Origin: Desulfomicrobiaceae bacterium
GTDB taxonomy: Bacteria > Desulfobacterota > Desulfovibrionia > Desulfovibrionales > Desulfomicrobiaceae
Assembly (NCBI GenBank): GCA_003530935.1
Contig: DPEO01000032.1
Location: 1 to 5,664, forward strand
Direction: 5' to 3'
DNA: 5,664 nt
Positions 1 to 5,052 of the stretch are shown here, in pieces. Numbering within the stretch: the stretch's first letter is position 1; the number at the start of each line of letters is the position of its first letter. The position numbers and the translations under genes are program-made. Below the pieces are notes generated by a model that did no database searches, was not told the DNA's origin, and saw only the letters and a program-made list of their open reading frames with translations.

Positions 1-360
1 CAAATCCTCGCCGCGCTGCACGGCGCGCCGCCGCCCTTTTCCCATGCCGACCTGGAAGCCCTGCTTCCCAGCCTCTGCCTGCGGGCGGAAATGGTGGGCC
101 AGGTGCAGCGTGCCCGCCCCAGATACTGGAAATTCGAATACCTGCGGCAACGCGCCAAAACCCGCCACTTCCCGGCGGTGCTCGTGGATGCGGGCGCTCC
201 CCTGGCCACCGTGGCCCTGCCGGATCTTGCCCTTTTTCTCAAAGCACCGCGGAAGATCTTCGGCGACAAGTTGCGGGTGGGACAGCGCTTCCACCTGCGC
301 ATGGGCCGGGTGGACCCGCTCTGCGGCGAAGCCCGCATCCTGGAGGCCTTCGAAGTGTAG
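1..360 (+). CDS. RNase II/RNB-family exoribonuclease-like protein, C-terminal fragment (5' end outside window)
   Basis: The reading frame is open from base 1 and ends at TAG 358-360, so 119 C-terminal residues are visible and the N-terminal part, including any catalytic centre, lies outside. The fragment has a VGQVQRARPRYWKFEYL stretch at residues about 32-48. This resembles the conserved arginine/tyrosine-tryptophan segment just after the RNB catalytic domain in RNase II-like enzymes. It is followed by alternating short hydrophobic strands (about residues 57-117) consistent with a C-terminal S1/OB-type RNA-binding fold, ending in a GEARILEAFEV tail. RNB enzymes degrade single-stranded RNA from the 3' end in the cytoplasm. 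The identification rests on this C-terminal pattern alone, without the catalytic aspartates, so another OB-fold protein remains possible. An 86-nt gap separates it from plsY on the same strand, and co-transcription is possible. Confidence 0.55.
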   Translation, partial: QILAALHGAPPPFSHADLEALLPSLCLRAEMVGQVQRARPRYWKFEYLRQRAKTRHFPAVLVDAGAPLATVALPDLALFLKAPRKIFGDKLRVGQRFHLRMGRVDPLCGEARILEAFEV

Positions 361-435
361 GGGCGCCGGGGACGAATTCCATTTGAGACCCAGCCCCCCT
401 TGTGCTAGGGGCCTTCCCAGTTCATTTTTGAAAAA

Positions 436-446
436 AGGAGACTCCT
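436..446 (+). promoter_or_regulatory. plsY Shine-Dalgarno site within an 11-nt palindrome
   Basis: AAGGAG at 435-440 is a strong ribosome-binding site, six bases before the ATG at 447. It falls in the odd-length palindrome AGGAG-A-CTCCT (436-446), which abuts the start codon. A realistic hairpin would be only four pairs with a three-base loop, so any effect on translation would be weak. The site is preceded by an AT-rich run, TTTTTGAAAAAA at 425-436, unusual in this GC-rich DNA and likely to keep the site unstructured. No convincing promoter was seen in 361-446. Confidence 0.6.
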
Positions 447-1040
447 ATGGCCAACCTGTTCGTGCTCATCATCGGCTATCTTCTCGGCGCAGTCCCCTTT
501 GGGCTCATCATCGCACTTCGCTGCGGCAAGGATCCCCGCACCGAAGGCAGCGGCAATATCGGCGCCACCAACGTGGCCCGGGTCTGCGGCAAAGGCGCAG
601 GACTTTGGACCCTCGTCCTCGACGTGACCAAGGGCTTCGTGGCCGTGCTTTTGGCCCAAGCGGTCAGCGATTCCGGATTCTTCCTGGCCCTGGCGGCGCT
701 TACCGCCATCTGCGGGCACATGTTCTCGGTCTTTCTCCACGGCAAAGGCGGCAAAGGGGTGGCCACCTTCGTGGGCGCGTTTTTGGCCCTGGCCCCGGGG
801 GCGACGGTGCTGAGCGTCCTGGTCTTCTTCCTGGCCCTGCACCTCTACGGCTACGTGTCTCTCGCCTCCTTGGCCATGGCCACGGCCCTGCCGGTCATGC
901 TCCTGGTTTCCGGATCCTGGAGCGTACTGGTGCCCACCCTGGCGGCCTCGGCCCTGATCTTCTGGAAACACAAAGACAACATCGATCGCTTGCTCGCCGG
1001 AACCGAAACCCCCTGGAAATGCGCCAAGCCAGAAGCGTAG
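447..1040 (+). CDS. plsY: Acyl-phosphate:glycerol-3-phosphate acyltransferase PlsY
   Basis: PlsY moves an acyl group from acyl-phosphate to the sn-1 position of glycerol-3-phosphate, the first committed step of phospholipid synthesis in bacteria using the PlsX/PlsY route. It is an integral inner-membrane protein. At 197 residues it has the usual family length. All three conserved cytoplasmic motifs are visible: EGSGNIGATNVAR (33-45), GHMFSVFLHGKGGKGVAT (90-107, with the glycine-rich phosphate-binding loop) and the C-terminal HKDNIDRLLAGTE (175-187). Hydrophobic stretches at roughly 3-25, 51-72, 78-97, 106-131 and 137-172 fit the multi-pass topology. The ATG is set by AAGGAG six bases upstream and gives the expected N-terminal membrane segment. 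The gene converges on trmFO with one base between stop codons, and an intrinsic terminator follows 34 bases after its stop. PlsX, the acyl-phosphate source, is not in the window. Confidence 0.97.
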   Translation: MANLFVLIIGYLLGAVPFGLIIALRCGKDPRTEGSGNIGATNVARVCGKGAGLWTLVLDVTKGFVAVLLAQAVSDSGFFLALAALTAICGHMFSVFLHGKGGKGVATFVGAFLALAPGATVLSVLVFFLALHLYGYVSLASLAMATALPVMLLVSGSWSVLVPTLAASALIFWKHKDNIDRLLAGTETPWKCAKPEA

Positions 1041-1041
1041 C

Positions 1042-2340
1042 TTACGCGGCCGCCAACCACGCGGCGAACACCTCACGCGCACGCTGGGCATAGAGCGCCT
1101 TGCGTGCGCGTTTTTTATGCTTGCCCGCCAGGGCGGGCATGAGCCCGAAGTGGATATTGGAAGGCTGAAACGAGGCCGAAGGCGTGCGCACATGCCCCAG
1201 AAGGGCGCCCAGGGCCGTCTGTGTGGGCGGCAGCCCCGGAAGGCGCCCCGCCAGAAAAAGCCCGAGCCACAGCCCGGTGGCCGCGGATTCCACGTACCCT
1301 TCCACCCCGGAGAGCTGGCCTGCCACATAGACCCCGGGCCGGGCTTTGAGCTCCAAAAACGGGGTGAGCACCTGCGGCCCATTGACGTAGGTATTGCGAT
1401 GCATGCTGCCGAGACGCAAGAACTCGGCCTCGGCAAGGCCCGGGAGCATGGAAAAGATCCGGCGCTGCTCCGGATAGGTGAGCTTGGTCTGGAACCCCAC
1501 CATGTTGCACGCGGTTTTCTCCCGGTTCTCCGGCCGCAATTGCACCACGGCAAAGGGCTCCGTGCCGGTGCGCGGGTCCGGCAGGCCCACGGGCTTCATG
1601 GGGCCGAAAGCCAGGGTGAGGTCCCCACGCGCGGCCATGACCTCGATGGGCAGGCAGCCCTCGAAATGGCGTTCGTCCTCGAAATTTCGCGCCGGTACGG
1701 TGCGTCCTTCCCGCAAGGCGTGCACGAAACGAAAGTACGCCGCTTCGTCCAAGGGGAGGTTGAGATAGTCGCGCCCCTCGGGATCGTAGCGCGAGCCCCA
1801 ATAGGCCACCGACATATCCACCGAGTCCGTGGCCACGATGGGGGCGATGGCGTCGTAGAAGGCCAAATGCTCGCCCCCCACCACGCGGGCCAGATCCGCG
1901 GCCAAGGCGTCGCTCACCAACGGCCCGGCGGCGATGATCACGGCCTGCGCCCCCCATTGCTCCGGGTCGGGAACGGCAGTGACCTCCCGACGCGCCACGG
2001 TGATGCGCGGATGCGTACTCAGGCGCTCGGTAATCCATGCCGAAAACCGCTCCCGGTCCACGGCCAAGGCTTTGCCTGCCGGCACCTGCGTGGCATCGGC
2101 CGCGGCCATGATCAGACTCCCCAAGTCCCGCATCTCGGCCTGCAGCAACCCCACGCCCGAGGTCATCTCCGCCGAACGCAGCGAGTTGGAGCACACCAGC
2201 TCCGCAAACCCGGGCTGGGTATGCGCCGGGGAAAACCGGCCCGGCTTCATCTCCACGAGAAGCACGTCCTGGCCTGCCTCAGCTAAAGCAAACGCCGCCT
2301 CGCATCCCGCAAGGCCGGCGCCGACAACCACATAGCGCAC
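1042..2340 (-). CDS. trmFO: TrmFO, folate/FAD-dependent tRNA (uracil-54-C5)-methyltransferase
   Basis: TrmFO makes ribothymidine at position 54 in the tRNA T-loop. It uses methylenetetrahydrofolate as carbon donor and reduced FAD, unlike SAM-dependent TrmA. The 432-residue length is typical. The N-terminus has the FAD-binding Rossmann motif GAGLAG (7-12) and a terminal acidic residue E30. CSNSLRS (50-56) is a TrmFO/GidA-type signature with the conserved Cys50. FEGCLPIEVMAARG (226-239) contains Cys229, corresponding to the catalytic cysteine of characterised TrmFO. GQLSGVEGY (341-349) is the C-terminal FAD-contacting motif, and the HFGLMPAL segment (397-404) is also typical. The start is fixed by AAGGAGG five bases upstream (2346-2352), which overlaps the TAA stop of the preceding small gene and suggests translational coupling. 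It is the last gene of the likely three-gene operon. The basic tail is encoded across the opposing plsY terminator. GidA/MnmG is related but longer and lacks this architecture. Confidence 0.97.
   Translation of the reverse strand: MRYVVVGAGLAGCEAAFALAEAGQDVLLVEMKPGRFSPAHTQPGFAELVCSNSLRSAEMTSGVGLLQAEMRDLGSLIMAAADATQVPAGKALAVDRERFSAWITERLSTHPRITVARREVTAVPDPEQWGAQAVIIAAGPLVSDALAADLARVVGGEHLAFYDAIAPIVATDSVDMSVAYWGSRYDPEGRDYLNLPLDEAAYFRFVHALREGRTVPARNFEDERHFEGCLPIEVMAARGDLTLAFGPMKPVGLPDPRTGTEPFAVVQLRPENREKTACNMVGFQTKLTYPEQRRIFSMLPGLAEAEFLRLGSMHRNTYVNGPQVLTPFLELKARPGVYVAGQLSGVEGYVESAATGLWLGLFLAGRLPGLPPTQTALGALLGHVRTPSASFQPSNIHFGLMPALAGKHKKRARKALYAQRAREVFAAWLAAA
1075..1116 (+). terminator. Rho-independent terminator for plsY, inside the 3' end of trmFO
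   Basis: A perfect 10-bp inverted repeat, ACGCGCACGC (1075-1084) and GCGTGCGCGT (1102-1111), is followed by a six-T run at 1111-1116; the last stem base shares the first T. Within the 17-nt loop, GGC 1087-1089 can pair with GCC 1097-1099, with a flanking G-T wobble, lengthening the stem and leaving a seven-base apical loop. The T-run is on the plus-strand side only, so it would stop rightward plsY transcription. No T-run follows the stem in the minus direction. It begins 34 bases after the plsY stop and lies within trmFO codons for residues about 409-422. Confidence 0.85.
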
Positions 2341-2350
2341 ACGCGCCTCC

Positions 2351-2560
2351 TTATTCGTCCGTATCCACGAGATTCATGCTGCGCAGTCCCAGCCGGGCAT
2401 TGATGGCTTCCACACGTTCCGCGAGCCGTTTCCGCCGGATGGGATTGCGCTCCGCATAGTAGGAAGAAAGCAAAAAATTGCGGCAATGAAAAAGATTATG
2501 TCGCTCCGTATCGATATCCACGAGTTTGCCGCACAAAGGACAGGCCCGAAGTTCCGCCAT
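2351..2560 (-). CDS. Small putative zinc-binding protein, CxxC plus HxxxHC pattern
   Basis: This 69-residue protein is not assigned to a named family. Residues 1-26 carry C7-P-L-C10, then H21 and H25-C26, a set that could bind one zinc in a small finger or ribbon. Residues about 27-61 form a charged, arginine- and glutamate-rich stretch likely to be helical and possibly nucleic-acid- or protein-binding, ending in an acidic DTDE tail. There is no signal peptide or membrane segment, so it should be cytoplasmic. It is a real gene on context: GGGAGG lies five bases before its ATG, the upstream gene stops one base before it, and its stop overlaps the trmFO ribosome-binding site. Its position between a receiver-TPR gene and a tRNA-modifying enzyme hints at an RNA-related or regulatory role. 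That is inference only. Confidence 0.8.
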   Translation of the reverse strand: MAELRACPLCGKLVDIDTERHNLFHCRNFLLSSYYAERNPIRRKRLAERVEAINARLGLRSMNLVDTDE

Positions 2561-2561
2561 A

Positions 2562-3602
2562 TCAGCCTCCCAAAGACAGGCGAATGGGAGAAGCCCCGGA
2601 GTCTTCCGATGATTTTTCTCCAGTCAGGCGGTTCAAGAGCTTGAGGGCCTCGGCGTGATCCGCGGCGAGGGAGAGACATTGCCGTAAGCATTCCAACGCT
2701 TTTTCGGTATTTCTTTCACACAAGTATGCTTTTGCCATGTTGTAATAGATATTTTCATCCTGGGGGCTCAATTCCAACGCCCGCATATATGCCTGCAACG
2801 CCTCTTTGTACTGCCTGTTTTGCCGCAGACGAATGCCCAGCGTATTGTAGGGATTGGGTGCGTTGACATCATGGCGAAGGATCTCCACGAAAATCTCTTT
2901 CACCTTGTTGAACTTGTTGATTTTCGCGTATTCTTCCGCCGCCTTTTGCAAGTAATGCTGGTAGCGCTCCATATCGCCCTTGCCTTTATACGCCGCAGCC
3001 AGGCCTTCATACGCTTTGATGAAGGCCTGGTTTTGCTCCAAGGCCTGGTTGAACGCGGCAATGGCGTCGGACCAGCGTTTTTCCATGAGAAATTTGCAGC
3101 CCTTGAAGAACAGGACCTCCGCCATGTCTTCGTCCTCCCCCACGGTGAGGGAAAGCACACCGATGGCGTCTTCAAACCGGCCTTCGGCCATGAGCCCCTG
3201 AGCCTGATCCACTGTGGCCTGCAGGGCAGCTCCTTTGGCGGACATGCGCAAGCCCTGCGCCACGTGCCGCTCCAATGCCTGGGGATCAAAGGGCCGCACC
3301 ACCAGTCCGGAGCATCCGGCCGAGATGAGCCCCAAAACAAAGTCTTCCTCCCGACGAGCGGAGATGGCCACCACGGGCCGTATCTCCCCGGGCCGGCTGG
3401 TACGCAGGGCCGCGATGCAGGCCGCAAGCGGCATGTCTCCTACTTCCGAATCCACCAAGGCCAAGGCGACCTCGTTGTGGGCGGCGAAATCCACTGCCGC
3501 CGCGCCGGAGGAAAAACGTACGATCTCGGCCTGCCCCATGGCCACGAGAAAACGTCGATCTTCCTGGGCGTATGCATCGATGGCGGTCACGATAACGATC
3601 AT
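2562..3602 (-). CDS. Degenerate receiver domain fused to TPR repeats
   Basis: The 346-residue protein has two parts. Residues 1-117 follow the alternating beta/alpha plan of a CheY-type receiver: MIVIV first strand, ALALVD ending in D51 at the phosphoacceptor position, S81 at the switch Ser/Thr position and a VVRPF segment near 101-105. The site is incomplete: the usual acidic pair after strand one is replaced by T-A (only D9 is nearby), and the invariant lysine of the KPF motif is Arg103. Normal phosphorylation is therefore doubtful. Residues about 127-326 are helical repeats with good TPR matches near 161-192, 195-228, 250-281 and 284-315. The tail (327-346) is Ser/Gly-rich and probably flexible. 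No DNA-binding or enzymatic output domain is visible, so a protein-interaction or scaffold role is likely. The start at 3602 is chosen because GGGGAG lies seven bases upstream and the receiver strand begins immediately; an upstream in-frame ATG at 3692 adds an arginine-rich, unrelated stretch. It is first in the operon with the small Cys/His gene and trmFO, and divergent from ahbC. Confidence 0.87.
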   Translation of the reverse strand: MIVIVTAIDAYAQEDRRFLVAMGQAEIVRFSSGAAAVDFAAHNEVALALVDSEVGDMPLAACIAALRTSRPGEIRPVVAISARREEDFVLGLISAGCSGLVVRPFDPQALERHVAQGLRMSAKGAALQATVDQAQGLMAEGRFEDAIGVLSLTVGEDEDMAEVLFFKGCKFLMEKRWSDAIAAFNQALEQNQAFIKAYEGLAAAYKGKGDMERYQHYLQKAAEEYAKINKFNKVKEIFVEILRHDVNAPNPYNTLGIRLRQNRQYKEALQAYMRALELSPQDENIYYNMAKAYLCERNTEKALECLRQCLSLAADHAEALKLLNRLTGEKSSEDSGASPIRLSLGG

Positions 3603-3609
3603 ATGTTCT

Positions 3610-3615
3610 CTCCCC
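3610..3615 (-). promoter_or_regulatory. Ribosome-binding site fixing the receiver-TPR start
   Basis: On the minus strand GGGGAG precedes the ATG at 3602 by seven bases (AGAACAT). An in-frame ATG at 3617 overlaps this site and the one at 3692 has no comparable site, so 3602 is preferred. Confidence 0.7.
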
Positions 3616-3669
3616 ATAGCCCAAGGCCACGAAAACGCCCCCAAACGAGCACCTCTGACGCGCCCCTTG

Positions 3670-3688
3670 GCACCTGTATGCACCTGTA
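3670..3688. repeat. 9-bp tandem direct repeat with 10-bp period, possible operator
   Basis: GCACCTGTA occurs at 3670-3678 and again at 3680-3688 with one base between. A further GCACCT is at 3649-3654 and an ACACCT at 3721-3726. The four CACCT cores start at 3650, 3671, 3681 and 3722, spacings of 21, 10 and 41 bp, near whole turns of B-DNA. This layout fits protomers binding one face of the helix. The binding protein is not identifiable from the sequence, and chance remains possible for so short a core. Confidence 0.45.
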
Positions 3689-3742
3689 GCAAGCCCTACG
3701 CGAGGGTTCCATCCGAATCAACACCTCACCCCGGCGCGCTCC

Positions 3743-3748
3743 TTGACA
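3743..3748 (+). promoter_or_regulatory. Candidate -35 hexamer for ahbC-hemB
   Basis: TTGACA matches the sigma-70 -35 consensus exactly and lies 80 bases before the ahbC ATG. The region 16-18 bases downstream (around 3765-3772, CAACCTGC) is a poor -10, so the promoter is weak, activator-dependent or not real. The hexamer sits in the dyad CTTG-ACAA-CAAG (3742-3753). Confidence 0.3.
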
Positions 3749-3791
3749 ACAAGACGGCTTCAGGCAACCTGCCACGGCATCCCGCCACAGA

Positions 3792-3820
3792 GGGCCTCGT
3801 GCGGCCCCGAACTTTCGAGG
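3792..3820 (+). promoter_or_regulatory. Leader RNA with two mutually exclusive short hairpins before ahbC
   Basis: GGGCC (3792-3796) can pair with GGCCC (3803-3807) around a six-base loop. Alternatively CCTCG (3795-3799) can pair with CGAGG (3816-3820), which covers the 5' half of the ahbC ribosome-binding site. The two pairings share bases 3795-3796 and cannot both form. Each is only five pairs, so function is conjecture. Confidence 0.25.
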
Positions 3821-3825
3821 AAGGA
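3817..3825 (+). promoter_or_regulatory. Ribosome-binding site fixing the ahbC start
   Basis: GAGGAAGGA lies three bases before the ATG at 3829 (its GAGG part eight bases before). The frame is open much further upstream, to 3214, but that extension overlaps the opposing gene and has no family resemblance. The protein from 3829 begins with the family-like N-terminus MIGISKLYCGTVEPSDALRY. Confidence 0.75.
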
Positions 3826-3828
3826 ACA

Positions 3829-5022
3829 ATGATCGGTATCTCCAAACTCTATTGCGGCACGGTGGAGCCTTCGGACGCCTTGCGCTATGGCCGCCATTCC
3901 GGGTCGCTCCCCTCGCATCTGCTCCAATTTTCCAAGGATAAAAAGCCGGTTGTGGTCTGGAACATGACCCAGCGCTGCAACCTCAAATGCGTGCATTGCT
4001 ACGCCCACGCCGTCGATCCCAAAGGCCATCAAGACCCCATCGATACCGAACAGGCCAAGGCCATGATCGAAGACCTGGCCGCCTACGGCGCGCCGGTGCT
4101 GCTTTTTTCCGGCGGCGAGCCCTTGGTGCGCGAGGATCTGGTGGAACTCGCCAAGTACGCCACTGCCCGCGGCATGCGCGCGGTAATCTCCACCAACGGC
4201 ACCCTCATCACCAAGTCCAAGGCCCGCGAGCTCAAAGACGTGGGCCTCTCCTACGTGGGCATCTCCTTGGACGGTGCCGAGACCATCCACGACCGCTTCC
4301 GCGGCGTCACCGGATCGTACCGCCAGGCCCTCAAGGGCGTGGAAAACTGCCAGGCCGAAGGCCTCAAAGTGGGCCTGCGCTTTACCATCAACAAACGCAA
4401 TGCCGGCGAAATTCCACACCTCTTCGACCTCATCGAGCAGATGGAGATCCCGCGCATCTGCTTCTACCATCTGGTGTATGCCGGCCGCGGCTCCGAGCTC
4501 ATGAACGAAGACTTGGACCACGCCGAAACCCGCGCCGTGGTGGACCTCATCATGGACCGCACCCGCGATCTGCATGAGCGCGGCAAGCCTAAAGAAGTGC
4601 TCACCGTGGACAACCACGCCGACGGCCCCTACGTCTATTTCCGACTGCTGCGGGAAAACCCCCAGCGGGCGGCCGAAGTGCTGGAGTTGCTCAAAATGAA
4701 TGAGGGCAACTCCTCGGGCCGGGGCATTGCCTGCATCTCCTGGGACGGCTCGGTGCACGCGGACCAGTTTTTGCGCCACATCACCTTTGGCAATGTCCTT
4801 AAACGGCCCTTCTCCGCCATCTGGGACGACCCGTCCATCGAGCTCCTCCAGAAGCTCAAGGACAAACGCCCCCATGTGACGGGCCGCTGCGCCCGCTGCC
4901 GGTTCCTCAACATCTGCGGCGGCAACTTCCGCGCCCGGGCCGAGGCCGCCACCGGCGATTTCTGGGCACCGGACCCGGCCTGCTACCTCACGGACGACGA
5001 AATCACCGGCGAGCCGCTCTAG
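3829..5022 (+). CDS. ahbC: AhbC, radical SAM 12,18-didecarboxysiroheme deacetylase (alternative heme biosynthesis)
   Basis: AhbC removes the two acetate side chains of 12,18-didecarboxysiroheme to give iron-coproporphyrin III in the siroheme-dependent heme pathway of sulfate reducers and archaea. The 397-residue protein has a radical SAM core: CNLKCVHC (50-57; Cys50, 54, 57 in CX3CX2C) for the SAM-binding 4Fe-4S cluster, SGGEP (94-98) contacting SAM, then STNGT and GISLDG strand motifs. The C-terminus is SPASM-like, with Cys302, Cys354, Cys357, Cys363 and Cys385 available for an auxiliary cluster. The N-terminal region before the core (PVVVWNMTQRCN) and the overall layout match NirJ/AhbC proteins as I remember them. 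AhbD, the final heme synthase, is the main alternative and differs in its N-terminal leader. The gene is followed after 30 bases by hemB, consistent with tetrapyrrole synthesis. AhbA/AhbB and AhbD are not in the window. Confidence is high for radical SAM tetrapyrrole enzyme, somewhat lower for AhbC over a paralogue. Confidence 0.88.
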   Translation: MIGISKLYCGTVEPSDALRYGRHSGSLPSHLLQFSKDKKPVVVWNMTQRCNLKCVHCYAHAVDPKGHQDPIDTEQAKAMIEDLAAYGAPVLLFSGGEPLVREDLVELAKYATARGMRAVISTNGTLITKSKARELKDVGLSYVGISLDGAETIHDRFRGVTGSYRQALKGVENCQAEGLKVGLRFTINKRNAGEIPHLFDLIEQMEIPRICFYHLVYAGRGSELMNEDLDHAETRAVVDLIMDRTRDLHERGKPKEVLTVDNHADGPYVYFRLLRENPQRAAEVLELLKMNEGNSSGRGIACISWDGSVHADQFLRHITFGNVLKRPFSAIWDDPSIELLQKLKDKRPHVTGRCARCRFLNICGGNFRARAEAATGDFWAPDPACYLTDDEITGEPL

Positions 5023-5052
5023 GCGGCCCGCCCCCACACCAAGGAGCCTGCC

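Larger units (their letters stand above)
3603..3828. promoter_or_regulatory. Divergent intergenic region between the receiver-TPR operon and ahbC-hemB
   Basis: These 226 bases must hold start signals for both operons, unless distant promoters read through. They contain GCACCT-type repeats, an exact TTGACA hexamer and a GC-rich leader hairpin before ahbC, described separately. A weaker imperfect dyad, AGCCCT-ACGCG-AGGGTT, spans 3692-3708. No complete -35/-10 pair is convincing on either strand. No coding frame here has a ribosome-binding site or recognisable product. Confidence 0.6.

Noticed and set aside
396..411. Hairpin CCCCT-TGTGCT-AGGGG after the RNase-like gene as a terminator
   Set aside because: The stem is only five pairs and the nearest T-run (425-429) is 13 bases further on, so it is not a canonical intrinsic terminator.
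383..411. Possible plsY promoter with TTGAGA as -35
   Set aside because: At 17-bp spacing the -10 would be TAGGGG, a poor match, and other spacings are no better.
405..1553. 382-residue minus-strand open frame across plsY and the 3' part of trmFO
   Set aside because: It lies antisense to plsY and out of frame with trmFO, both firmly identified. Composition is low-complexity Gly/Arg/Gln with no domain.
1117..2286. 389-residue plus-strand open frame opposite trmFO
   Set aside because: It is antisense to a complete TrmFO with all its motifs, rich in Arg/Gly/His, without a credible start site or family resemblance.
3667..3682. Sigma-54-like element TTGGCAC...TGCA upstream of ahbC
   Set aside because: The GG and GC doublets are nine bases apart instead of the required ten. 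The resemblance is largely produced by the GCACCTGTA repeat.
3603..3692. 30-residue N-terminal extension of the receiver-TPR protein from an ATG at 3692
   Set aside because: There is no good ribosome-binding site at 3692, and the added residues are unrelated to the receiver fold, whose first strand starts at the ATG at 3602.
3214..3828. 205-residue N-terminal extension of the ahbC frame
   Set aside because: It overlaps the receiver-TPR gene antisense, has no ribosome-binding site at its start, and is Ser/Arg/Ala-rich filler. The site at 3817-3825 fixes the start at 3829.
3760..5037. 425-residue open frame on the minus strand opposite ahbC
   Set aside because: It is an antisense shadow of ahbC in GC-rich DNA: Gly/Val/Ala/His-rich, no recognised motif, and it fully overlaps a gene with clear radical SAM motifs.
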